DNA from: JBBROS01 sp965217935
GTDB lineage: Bacteria; Pseudomonadota; Alphaproteobacteria; Acetobacterales; Acetobacteraceae
Length of the DNA: 64,000 nt
NCBI GenBank assembly: GCA_965217935.1
Contig: OZ244581.1
Span: forward strand, 4,340,001-4,404,000
Reading direction: 5' to 3'
The position numbers were made by a program, and so were the translations under genes. Shown here piece by piece: positions 7,573 through 17,014 of this stretch; positions within the stretch are counted from its first letter, which is position 1, and each line of letters starts with the position of its first letter. The notes beneath the pieces were generated by a model. It saw only the letters and a program-made list of their open reading frames with translations, was not told the DNA's origin and searched no databases.

Positions 7573-8028
7573 ATGCCCGCAGACCCGCCCCTCGTCACCG
7601 TCCTGAACGGCCCCAACCTGAACATGCTCGGCCTGCGCCAGCCTGAGATCTACGGCGCCGCGACGCTCGACGACATCGAGCAGCTCTGCGCCGACAGCGC
7701 CCAGTCGCTCGGTCTCGCCATCGATTTCCGCCAGAGCAACAGCGAGGGCGAGCTGGTGTCCTGGATACAGGAATGCCGGGGCCGGGCCGCCGGCATCGTG
7801 ATCAATCCGGCCGGCTACACCACCACCTCGATCGCGCTGATGGACGCGCTCCTCGCCGTTAGCCTGCCTACGATCGAGGTCCACATCAGCAACATCCACC
7901 GCCGCGAGGAGTTTCGCCAGCACTCCTATATCTCCAAGGCCGCCACCGGGGTGATCGCCGGGCTGGGCGCGAAGGGCTACGACCTCGCGCTTCAGGCCCT
8001 TGCCGCGCTGATCGACGACCAGGCATGA
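7573..8028 (+). CDS. aroQ: Type II 3-dehydroquinate dehydratase
   Basis: Converts 3-dehydroquinate to 3-dehydroshikimate in the shikimate pathway. The 151-aa protein shows NGPNLNMLGLRQPEIYG (active-site Asn and Tyr), the INPAGYTTTSIAL substrate loop, VHISNIHRREEFR, and HSYISKAATGVIAGLG near the end. The ATG at 7573 fits the family N-terminus; the open frame upstream is not conserved. It overlaps accB by 4 nt (ATGA), the common alphaproteobacterial aroQ-accB-accC order. Confidence 0.96.
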   Translation: MPADPPLVTVLNGPNLNMLGLRQPEIYGAATLDDIEQLCADSAQSLGLAIDFRQSNSEGELVSWIQECRGRAAGIVINPAGYTTTSIALMDALLAVSLPTIEVHISNIHRREEFRQHSYISKAATGVIAGLGAKGYDLALQALAALIDDQA

Positions 8029-8476
8029 CCCGCATCCCGTTCGACGCGGACGCCATCCGCGGGCTTGCCGCCATTCTGGAGGAGAAGGGCCTCAGCGAGC
8101 TCGAGCTGCACGAGGGCGAAACCCGGCTCCGCCTGGTTCGCGCCGGCGGCCAAACGGTCCAACTGGCCGCAGCTCCGCCGCAAGCCGGCGCCCCGCCGGC
8201 GCCGGGCATCCCGCCGCCGCCCGCAGGCGAGGCGCCGCCGCCCGCCGGCGCCGTCCCGAGCCCGATGGTCGGCGTCGCCTACCTGTCCGCCGAACCCGGC
8301 GCGGCGCCGTTCATCGCGCCGGGCCAGAGCGTCATCGCCGGGCAGACCCTGCTGCTGATCGAGGCCATGAAGACCTTCAACCAGATCAAGGCGCCCCGCG
8401 CCGGGGCCATCACGCAGATCCTGGTGGCCAGCGGCCAGCCGGTCGAGTACGGCCAGCCGCTGGTCGTCATCGCCTA

Positions 8477-8477
<1 letters not shown>
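8025..8477 (+). CDS. accB: Acetyl-CoA carboxylase biotin carboxyl carrier protein
   Basis: The 150-aa biotin carrier of acetyl-CoA carboxylase, first committed step of fatty-acid synthesis. The C-terminal biotinyl domain contains IEAMK with the biotinylated lysine at residue 116. A flexible Ala/Pro linker (about residues 48-78) separates it from the N-terminal dimerising part. Its start overlaps the aroQ stop and its TAG stop shares one base with the accC start. Confidence 0.97.
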
Positions 8478-9832
<1,355 letters not shown>

Positions 9833-9942
9833 TGCAAGCGGGCGGGGGCTATGTTAAGATGCGGACGCCCGAGCAACAGCGGGACGCAACAACCGGCGGC
9901 GCCGGGCAGAAGGACGGGTCAGCGTGTCGCATCTCAATCCCC

Positions 9943-10614
9943 ATGTCGCGCCGAACGATTGAGGTCACGCCCGAGCTGATGCTCCGGGCCTATCGCGTCG
10001 GCCTGTTCCCGATGGCCGAGACCCGCCGGGGCCAGCGCCTTTACTGGCTGGACCCGGAGCAGCGCGGCATCCTGCCGCTCGACGGCTTCCACCTGCCGCG
10101 CCGGCTGATGCGGACCGTGCTGTCCGGCCCGTTCACCGTTACCGCCAACCGCGCCTTCGCCGCCGTGATCTCCGGCTGCGCCGCCGCCGGGCCGGGGCGG
10201 GAGGACACCTGGATCAACGGCGACATCGAGCGTTTGTTCCAGGACCTGCACCGCCAGGGCCACGCCCACTCGGTCGAGTGCTGGCAGGAGGGCATGCTGG
10301 TCGGCGGCCTTTACGGCGTCTCGCTGGGCGGCGTGTTTTTCGGCGAGAGCATGTTCAGCACCGCGCGGGACGCCTCGAAGGTTGCCCTGGTCCATCTGGT
10401 CGCGCGCATGAGGCTCGGGGAATACGCCCTGCTCGACACCCAGTTCGTCACCAGCCACCTGGCCCAGTTCGGCGCCGTGGAGATCCCGCGCGACGCCTAC
10501 AAGGCCCTGCTCGCCACCGCCGTGCAGCGCCCGGCGCTTTGGATCTCCGACCCGGACCCGGCCGACCTGCAGGCCGAAATCCGCGCCCTCTACCGCCCGG
10601 CCCTCGCGCTATGA
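9943..10614 (+). CDS. aat: Leucyl/phenylalanyl-tRNA--protein transferase
   Basis: A 223-aa cytoplasmic enzyme that adds Leu or Phe from aminoacyl-tRNA to proteins with N-terminal Arg or Lys, marking them for ClpS/ClpAP. It shows YRVGLFPMAE, LYWLDPEQRGILPLDGFHLPR, and GLYGVSLGGVFFGESMFS with the family core. ATG at 9943 gives a normal-length protein; the open frame extends far upstream across accC in another register. Its stop overlaps the next gene's start (ATGA). Confidence 0.96.
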   Translation: MSRRTIEVTPELMLRAYRVGLFPMAETRRGQRLYWLDPEQRGILPLDGFHLPRRLMRTVLSGPFTVTANRAFAAVISGCAAAGPGREDTWINGDIERLFQDLHRQGHAHSVECWQEGMLVGGLYGVSLGGVFFGESMFSTARDASKVALVHLVARMRLGEYALLDTQFVTSHLAQFGAVEIPRDAYKALLATAVQRPALWISDPDPADLQAEIRALYRPALAL

Positions 10615-11207
10615 ACGCACGCAGCGCGCTCGCCGTCCCGCTCGCGCTCCTGCTTGCGGCGGCCGCTCCATTACCGCAGCCGTCACCGCAGTCCCTGGCG
10701 CAACCCCCGGCGCATCCGACGCGCGACGCCCTGATCGCCTACCGCGTCGTCCCCGCCGCGGGCGAGGCGATCAGCGTCGGCGTCGCGATGCGCGCGGGCG
10801 GCAAGGGGTTCCGCATGGACCTGCCCGACAAGACCTACATCCTCGCCGAGCCGGCCATCCACACCATCCTGCTGGTCGTCCCGCTCGAACGGACCGTGCT
10901 GGACATGCCGTGGACCGACGGCCCGCAGACCCTGTTCCTCGTTGACGAGCAGCGGCAGTTCGCCAAGAAGAACGAGACCAGCATCGCCGGCCTGCGCTGC
11001 ACGGTCTGGGAGGCCGAGGAAAAGCGCGCGAGCCTCTGCGTCACCGGCTCCGGCCTCATCCTCCGCAACGAATCGCGGGACGATCAGGGCCGGCGCAACC
11101 TGGTCGAGGCGACCCTCGTCCGCTTCCAATCGCTCCCTCCGGCGGCGTTCGCCGTTCCGCCCGGGTTCGAGAAGCTGTCGCCGCTGCCCCCGGCGCTCGT
11201 TCCATGA
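10611..11207 (+). CDS. Secreted protein of a three-member tandem family, paralog 1
   Basis: The 198-aa protein starts with a Sec-type signal peptide (MNARSALAVPLALLLAAAAP). The mature part has the features shared by all three neighbours: PTRDALIAYRV near residue 36, a central SIAGLRCTVWEAEEKRASLC with two cysteines, and a C-terminal PPAAFAVPPGFE. I infer a small periplasmic or exported beta-rich domain resembling DUF4412-type proteins, but no function is known to me. Overlaps aat and paralog 2 by 4 nt each. Confidence 0.75.
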   Translation: MNARSALAVPLALLLAAAAPLPQPSPQSLAQPPAHPTRDALIAYRVVPAAGEAISVGVAMRAGGKGFRMDLPDKTYILAEPAIHTILLVVPLERTVLDMPWTDGPQTLFLVDEQRQFAKKNETSIAGLRCTVWEAEEKRASLCVTGSGLILRNESRDDQGRRNLVEATLVRFQSLPPAAFAVPPGFEKLSPLPPALVP

Positions 11208-11803
11208 GCCGACGGCGCCTGGCTCTCCTGCTCGCCGCCATTCCACTCGCCGCCGCGGCGCAGCCGCCCCGGCAGCCGACGCGGGACGTGATCGTTACCT
11301 ACAAGGTTGACGGTCCCGCCCTCGGTCTTATCCCCGGCGGCCTGCCCGGCCCCGTCCGGCTGTCCTGGGACGCCGCCCAGCGCCGGGTGCGCGCCGAAGC
11401 CGAGGGGCGCAGCCAGATCGCCATCATCGGCATCGCCAGCCGGTCGGGGCAACTGATCGACACCAGCCTGCGCCTCGCGGTCCCGTTCTCCATGCGGGCC
11501 AGCGACCTGCAGCCGCTCACCCTGGCCGATGCCAAGCTGCAGCCGACCGGCCAGCAGAGCATCGCCGGGCTGCGATGCACCACGTACCGCGTCGAGGGCG
11601 GGCACGGCGCGAGCTCGATCTGCCTGACCGACGACGGCGTGCCGCTGCAGGGGCAAGGGCAGGTCGACGGCAAGTCCGGGCGCTTCACCGCCACCGCCGT
11701 CCAGTACGGCACGCTGCCGCCCGGCCTGTTCACGGTCCCGCCGGGCTTCATCGACCTCGGCGGCGCCGGCGGCACCGGCGGCCCGAAGCGGTCCGCCCCG
11801 TGA
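11204..11803 (+). CDS. Secreted protein of a three-member tandem family, paralog 2
   Basis: A 199-aa protein with signal peptide MSRRRLALLLAAIPLAAAAQ, then PTRDVIVTYKV, QSIAGLRCTTYRVEGG, a second Cys in SSICLTDDG, and PPGLFTVPPGFID at the end. Spacing of these landmarks matches paralogs 1 and 3, so the three arose by duplication. It carries an extra Gly-rich tail. Function not recognised. Confidence 0.75.
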   Translation: MSRRRLALLLAAIPLAAAAQPPRQPTRDVIVTYKVDGPALGLIPGGLPGPVRLSWDAAQRRVRAEAEGRSQIAIIGIASRSGQLIDTSLRLAVPFSMRASDLQPLTLADAKLQPTGQQSIAGLRCTTYRVEGGHGASSICLTDDGVPLQGQGQVDGKSGRFTATAVQYGTLPPGLFTVPPGFIDLGGAGGTGGPKRSAP

Positions 11804-12342
11804 AGGCGGCGCTCGCCGCCGCCCTGCTCTGGCCCGCGCTCGCCGCGGCGCAGGACCGTCCGCCCGCCTTGCCAACCCGCGACGTCGACGTCACCTACCA
11901 ATCGGGAACCGGAGCCAAGGCGGTGCAACAACGATCGCGCTTTTCGGCCGAGCTGCAACGGGCGCGGCTCGACACGCCGACGCCGGGCTTCTACCTGCTC
12001 GTCGACTACCGCGCCCATGCCATGCAAGCCGTCAGCGACGCGGCCCGCGGCGTGCTCGACATGGATGCTCCCGCGCAACTGCCGGGCGCGGTCCCCGACG
12101 CGACCTTCATCCGGCGGGGCGAGGCTACAGTCGCGGGCATTGCCTGCACCGAGTGGGAAACCAGGGACACCGCCGGCCAATTGACGCTCGCCTGCTTCAC
12201 CGCCGACGGGGCCATGCTCCGCGCCCGCCGCGGCGGCCAGGTGCTCGCCACCGCCGTCAGGGTCGCCTACGGCCCGCTTGACCCGGCCCTGTTCGCCGCG
12301 CCGCCGGGCTACGAGCGCGTGACCGGCCAAGCCAGCCCATGA
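11800..12342 (+). CDS. Secreted protein of a three-member tandem family, paralog 3
   Basis: A 180-aa protein with a GTG start (GTGA overlap with paralog 2) and signal peptide MKAALAAALLWPALAAAQ. It retains PTRDVDVTYQS, TVAGIACTEWETRD, a second Cys (LACFTADG) and DPALFAAPPGYERV. It is the most diverged of the three. Its stop overlaps the MsrQ-like gene start by 4 nt, so four genes form one translationally coupled set. Function not recognised. Confidence 0.72.
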   Translation: MKAALAAALLWPALAAAQDRPPALPTRDVDVTYQSGTGAKAVQQRSRFSAELQRARLDTPTPGFYLLVDYRAHAMQAVSDAARGVLDMDAPAQLPGAVPDATFIRRGEATVAGIACTEWETRDTAGQLTLACFTADGAMLRARRGGQVLATAVRVAYGPLDPALFAAPPGYERVTGQASP

Positions 12343-13604
12343 GCCAGGCGGCGCGTCGCCCCACCCCCTGGCGCGCCTACCTGCCCTGGACCGACAAGCG
12401 CGGCCATTTCGCCGCCTTGCGCGCCGCCGCCTTCGCCCTGATCGTCGCTCCGGGCCTGTGGACCGCCTATCGCTGGGCCATCGACGACCTCGGCGCCCGC
12501 CCGGTCAACGCCGCCATCCACAGCACCGGCTACTGGGCCATCTGGTGGCTGCTCGCGACGCTCGTCGTCACCACGTTCAAGGCCCTCGCCTGCAAGCCCG
12601 GCGTCGTCGTCCTGCGCCGCATGATCGGGCGCGCCGCCCTCGGGTATGCCAGCATCCACCTTGTCCTCTACATGCAGGACCAGAACTGGCGCTGGCTCGC
12701 CATCGTGAGCGAGATCGTCAAGCGGTTTTATCTCACCATCGGCTTCGCCGGCCTGCTCGGCCTCATCGTGCTCGGCGTCACCTCGAGCGACGGGTGGGCG
12801 CGCACCCTGGGGCGCAACTGGAAGCGGCTGCACCGCGCCGCCTACGCCATCACCGCGCTCGGGCTCGTGCATTACCTGCTGCAGGTGAAGCTGGACGTCT
12901 CCATGCCGATGCTGGCCGCCGGCATCTTCACCTGGCTCATGCTCTGGCGGGCGCTGCCGACCGGGCGTGACCGGGAAACCCTTCCCCTGCTCGGGATCAG
13001 CCTGGCCGCCGCGGCGCTCACCGTCGCCTACGAATATGCCTGGTACCGCTTCGGCACCGCCGTCGACCCGGTGCGGGTCGTGCTCGGCGAGTTGGACGTG
13101 AGCTTTGGCCTGCGCCCGGCCGGGCAGGTGCTGATGCTCGGCCTGCTCGCCACCGCCGCCAGCGAACTCCGCCGCATCGGCATGGGCCGCACTGGCAACA
13201 CGCTCGCCTACACCGTGGGCGTCTATGCGCTCGGCGGGCTGGTCGACGAGGCCGTCGCCTTCTTCGCCGGCTGGTACATGGACGACATCATCCCGGCCGG
13301 CCTTTCCGCCGCCGGCCTCGACATGATCTGGGTGTCGCTGTTCGCCCTGCTCGGCTACGCCCGCTGGACCTTGCGCGGGCAATGGCAACGCCACCTGGTC
13401 GACGCCGCCTGGCTCGCCTGCATCGCCTACAATTTCGTGCTGCTGGCCACCGGCAGCCCGAGCGTCGGCTCCATCTTCGCCGCGGTCATGGTCGGCCTGA
13501 GCGCGCTGCTTGGCCAGCGCCTGTGGCTGGTCTCGCGGCAGGCGGCGCTGCTGGTGCTGCCGGTCGCGGCGCTGTTCGTCTACGAGGCCGCGAACCTGAT
13601 GTGA
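12339..13604 (+). CDS. MsrQ-like heme membrane protein with C-terminal membrane extension
   Basis: The 421-aa protein has an N-terminal half (residues about 20-200) that matches the MsrQ/YedZ ferric-reductase-like domain: RRMIGRAALGYASIHLVLY, RFYLTIGFAGLLGLIVLGVTS, WKRLHRAAYAITALGLVHYL. The His residues in these segments are the expected heme ligands. MsrQ passes electrons to the periplasmic methionine sulfoxide reductase MsrP. Ordinary MsrQ ends near 200-215 aa; here another 210 residues with about six hydrophobic segments follow. No msrP is adjacent. The electron acceptor and the role of the extension are unknown. Confidence 0.75.
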   Translation: MSQAARRPTPWRAYLPWTDKRGHFAALRAAAFALIVAPGLWTAYRWAIDDLGARPVNAAIHSTGYWAIWWLLATLVVTTFKALACKPGVVVLRRMIGRAALGYASIHLVLYMQDQNWRWLAIVSEIVKRFYLTIGFAGLLGLIVLGVTSSDGWARTLGRNWKRLHRAAYAITALGLVHYLLQVKLDVSMPMLAAGIFTWLMLWRALPTGRDRETLPLLGISLAAAALTVAYEYAWYRFGTAVDPVRVVLGELDVSFGLRPAGQVLMLGLLATAASELRRIGMGRTGNTLAYTVGVYALGGLVDEAVAFFAGWYMDDIIPAGLSAAGLDMIWVSLFALLGYARWTLRGQWQRHLVDAAWLACIAYNFVLLATGSPSVGSIFAAVMVGLSALLGQRLWLVSRQAALLVLPVAALFVYEAANLM

Positions 13605-13608
13605 GCGG

Positions 13609-14076
13609 TCATGCCAGCGCCTTCGCCGCCTGCAGCACCTCCGCCGCGTGCCCCGGCACCTTCACCTTGCGCCAGACCCGGGCCACCTTGCCGTGCTTGT
13701 CGATCAGCACCGTGCTGCGGTCGATCCCCATGTACGTCTTGCCGTACATCGACTTCTCCGCCCAGGCCCCGTAGGCCTCGACCACTCCGCCCTGCGGGTC
13801 GGACGCGAGCGGGAAGCTCAGGCCGTACTTGTCCGCGAACTTGTCGACCGCCTTGATCGGGTCCTTCGAGACCCCGATCACCGCCACCCCGGCGCCGCTC
13901 AGCTCCGCAAGCGTCTGCTCGAACGCCTGCGCCTGCTTGGTGCAGCCCGGCGTGTCGGCCTTCGGGTAGAAGTACAGCACGAACGGCGATCCCTTCATCG
14001 CGTCCAAGCTCACCGTGCGGCCATCGCTGGCTTGAAGGCTGAAGGGGGGGGCCGCGTCACCAACGTCCACGCTCAT
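13609..14076 (-). CDS. bcp: Thioredoxin-dependent peroxiredoxin (BCP/PrxQ type)
   Basis: A 155-aa peroxide- and hydroperoxide-reducing enzyme. The peroxidatic Cys is C45 in YPKADTPGCTKQ. The resolving Cys that many BCP proteins carry five residues later is absent (Gln here), so this is a one-Cys type or uses another partner. VIGVSKDP and STVLIDKHGKV are family motifs. Overlaps glnE by 4 nt and is convergent with the MsrQ-like gene (4 nt between stops). Confidence 0.93.
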   Translation of the reverse strand: MSVDVGDAAPPFSLQASDGRTVSLDAMKGSPFVLYFYPKADTPGCTKQAQAFEQTLAELSGAGVAVIGVSKDPIKAVDKFADKYGLSFPLASDPQGGVVEAYGAWAEKSMYGKTYMGIDRSTVLIDKHGKVARVWRKVKVPGHAAEVLQAAKALA

Positions 14077-16961
14077 CCGATCTCTCCGACCCGCCGGTTG
14101 AATATCGAGCGCACCGTCTGCGCCGCGGCGCCGAGCCTGCCATCCAGCCCGGCCAAGTCAAGCGTCCCGCCGGCGACGACGCCCGCCGCGTGCAGCAAGG
14201 CCGCCGCCGCCGCCGCCGGCAACGCCGCCGTCCCGCGCCCGACCGTGATGCGGACCATGCTCTGCACCGTCCGCCACAGCAGGTCGGCCTGGATCAGCGC
14301 CTCCGCCTCGTCCGCGGGCAGAGCGCCGGCGTCCGCAAGCCCGCGGAGCGCCCGGCCGGTATTCTGGCCGCCCGGCGCCGAGCCATGCGCGAGCTGCAGC
14401 ACCTGGGCCACGAACTCCACCTCCATCCCGCCGCCCGGGCGCATCTTCACGTCCCACGGCCCGGCTGGCGGAAGGTCGCGCAGCAGACGGCGCCGCATCT
14501 CTGCCGCATCGGCCCGCACCTGCGCCGGATCGGCCGGCCTGGCCAAGGCCGCCGCGATCGCGCGCTCCACCCGCCCCCGGACCGCCGGCCGCCCCGCCAC
14601 GACCCGGGCGCGGGTCAGCGCCATGCGCTCCCATGTCCAGGCGCTCTCGGCATGGTACCGCTCGAACCCGGCCAGCGGCACCGCCACCGGCCCCTTGTTG
14701 CCCGAAGGCCGCAGCCGCATGTCCACCGCGTAGAGCGGCCCGTCCGCGCCCGGCGCCGTCAGCGCCGCGACGAAGGCGTGCGCCAGGCGGATGAACCACT
14801 GGCTTGCCGCCAGGCCGCGCCCGCCCGCGCTCTCCGTCACGCCCGGCGGGTGGGCATAGACCAGCATCAGGTCGAGGTCGGAGCCCGCCATCATCTCCTC
14901 GCTGCCGGCCTTTCCCAACGCCACGACGGCCATGTCTCCGCCGCGCACCCGGCCGAACCGGCGCTGGTGCTCCGCCATCACCGCGGGCAGCAGCGACTGC
15001 AGCGCCGCGTCGGCCAGCGCCGACCGGGCGAAGCCGGCCGCATCGACGCCGATCGCGCCGTCCAACTGGGCGCAGCACAGCCGGAACTCCTCCGCCCGCA
15101 CCAGGCGGCTCGTGATCGCGATCACGTCCTGCAATGCCCGGGCGTCCCCGAGCTGCCGCCGCAGCATCTCCGCGGGCGCCGTTTCATCCGCCGGGCCCAG
15201 CAATCCCTCCAGCGCGCTCGGCGTCCGCGCCAGGTGGTCGGCCAGCATCGGCGCCGCTCCCAGCACGCCCGCGACCCGCTGCAGCACGGGCGGGTTGCGC
15301 TGGAACATGGACAGCAACTGCACGCCCGCGGGCTGGCGCGACAGCATGGCGTCGAACCGCATGAAGGCCGCGTCCGGGTCCGCCTGCCGCCCGAGTGCGG
15401 CCAGCAGTCCCGGCAGCACGCCATCCATCAGCTCCCGCGCCCGGCCTGACCGCAGCGCCCGCAGGCGGCCGGAATGCCATCCCCTCAATGTCGTGATGAT
15501 CCCCTCGACGTTGCGGAAGCCCATGCCCTTGAGCCGCTCCGCCGTCGGCGCCGGCACGTCGGGCCCGGCCAGGTCGATCGGCGCCGTTCCGCGGGCATCC
15601 GGCACCGTCTCGAACACCGCCGCGTAGCGCGTCCGCACCCGTTCCATGTGCCGTGCCAGCAGCGCCGCCAGCGCGGCGGCGTCCGCGCATCCGAAGAAGG
15701 CGGCGAACCGCTCCAGCTCCTCCGGCTTCTCCGGCGCCGCGTGGGTCTGCCGGTCGGCGACCATCTGCAGCCGGTGCTCGGCCCGGCGCAGCAGACGGTA
15801 GGCCACCGTCAGCTCCGCCGCCGCCCGCCGCCGCAGCCGCCCGGCGCGGACGAGCCGCTTCAGCCCGCCCAAGGTGGTCGCGTCGCGAAGCGCCGGGTTG
15901 CGGCCGCCCCAGACGAGCTGCAGCGTCTGCACGGCGAACTCGATTTCCCGGATCCCGCCCGGCCCCAGCTTCACGTCGAGGCCGGCCAATCCCGCCGCCG
16001 CTTCGCCCGGGGTGAACCCCCGGTGCGCGTCGATCCGGCGCTTCATCGCGTGAAGGTCGGCGATGGCGGCGAAATCGAGCTGGCGGCGCCAGACGAAGGG
16101 CCGGATCGCGGAGAGGAACGCGTGCCCCCGCGCGATGTCCCCGGCCACCGGGCGGGCCTTGGTCATCGCCGCCCGTTCCCAGTTCTGCCCCAGGCTCTCG
16201 TAGTAGCCGAGCGCCGCGGGCAGGCTGACCGCCGGGGGGGTGGCTGCCGGGTCGGGCCTGAGGCGCAGATCGGTGCGGAAAACGTAGCCGTCCGCGTCGC
16301 GCGCCTCCATCATGGGCGCCAGGGCGCGCACGATCCGTGTAAAGGTGGCGCCGAGAGTGTCGGGGTTGGGATGCGCGTCCGGGTCATACAGCAGCACGAG
16401 GTCGATATCGCTGGAATAGTTGAGCTCCCTGGCCCCCAGCTTGCCCATGCCCAGCACGATCAGGCCGCAATCTTGCTCCGGCTCGCCCGGGTGCGGCAGG
16501 GACAGCGCCCCGCTGCGGTGCGCCGCCAGCAGCAGGTGCGACACCGCGAGCCGCAGCGCCGCCTCCGCCAGCGCCGAGATCGCCGCCGTCACCTGCGCCA
16601 GCCCCCACGCGCCGCCGATGTCGGCCAGCGCCGTCGCCAGGGCGACGCGGCGCTTGGCCGCCCGCATCGCCTTGGCGACCTGCGCCCTCGGCACGGCGGG
16701 GTCGACGGCTGCCAGCGCCGAGATTGCTTCGCCGACCACCGGGTCCGGCCCGTGCGCCATGACCGACAGGACGCAGCCGTGCTCGCGCACCGCGAGGTCC
16801 GACAGATGGGGGCTGCCGCCGCCGATGGCCCGGAGCATCGCGGCGCCGGCTCGCGTGCCGGCGAGCGCCGCCGCCTCGGGGCCCTGCGATGCGAACCGTT
16901 CGGCCAGCCGCTCCGCCGCCGCCGGGTCAGCCGCACGCGGCCATGTTGCGTCATCGATCAT
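14073..16961 (-). CDS. glnE: Bifunctional glutamine synthetase adenylyltransferase/deadenylyltransferase
   Basis: At 962 aa this is a full-length GlnE, which adenylylates and deadenylylates glutamine synthetase in response to PII and glutamine. The two nucleotidyltransferase domains each have the GSD/SSDxD metal-binding motif: NYSSDIDLVLLYDPD near residue 185 (N-terminal, deadenylylating half in the family) and AGSDLDLMLVYAHP near residue 685 (C-terminal, adenylylating half). VKLGPGGIREIEFAVQ and MRPGGGMEVEFVAQV are the paired GlnE family signatures. It diverges from the AsmA-like gene across 53 bp. Confidence 0.97.
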   Translation of the reverse strand: MIDDATWPRAADPAAAERLAERFASQGPEAAALAGTRAGAAMLRAIGGGSPHLSDLAVREHGCVLSVMAHGPDPVVGEAISALAAVDPAVPRAQVAKAMRAAKRRVALATALADIGGAWGLAQVTAAISALAEAALRLAVSHLLLAAHRSGALSLPHPGEPEQDCGLIVLGMGKLGARELNYSSDIDLVLLYDPDAHPNPDTLGATFTRIVRALAPMMEARDADGYVFRTDLRLRPDPAATPPAVSLPAALGYYESLGQNWERAAMTKARPVAGDIARGHAFLSAIRPFVWRRQLDFAAIADLHAMKRRIDAHRGFTPGEAAAGLAGLDVKLGPGGIREIEFAVQTLQLVWGGRNPALRDATTLGGLKRLVRAGRLRRRAAAELTVAYRLLRRAEHRLQMVADRQTHAAPEKPEELERFAAFFGCADAAALAALLARHMERVRTRYAAVFETVPDARGTAPIDLAGPDVPAPTAERLKGMGFRNVEGIITTLRGWHSGRLRALRSGRARELMDGVLPGLLAALGRQADPDAAFMRFDAMLSRQPAGVQLLSMFQRNPPVLQRVAGVLGAAPMLADHLARTPSALEGLLGPADETAPAEMLRRQLGDARALQDVIAITSRLVRAEEFRLCCAQLDGAIGVDAAGFARSALADAALQSLLPAVMAEHQRRFGRVRGGDMAVVALGKAGSEEMMAGSDLDLMLVYAHPPGVTESAGGRGLAASQWFIRLAHAFVAALTAPGADGPLYAVDMRLRPSGNKGPVAVPLAGFERYHAESAWTWERMALTRARVVAGRPAVRGRVERAIAAALARPADPAQVRADAAEMRRRLLRDLPPAGPWDVKMRPGGGMEVEFVAQVLQLAHGSAPGGQNTGRALRGLADAGALPADEAEALIQADLLWRTVQSMVRITVGRGTAALPAAAAAALLHAAGVVAGGTLDLAGLDGRLGAAAQTVRSIFNRRVGEIG

Positions 16962-17014
16962 CGCGGCGCAGGGTGCGGCCCGGCGTTGCGCCGCGTCAAC
17001 ACGCCGCCCGCGGA

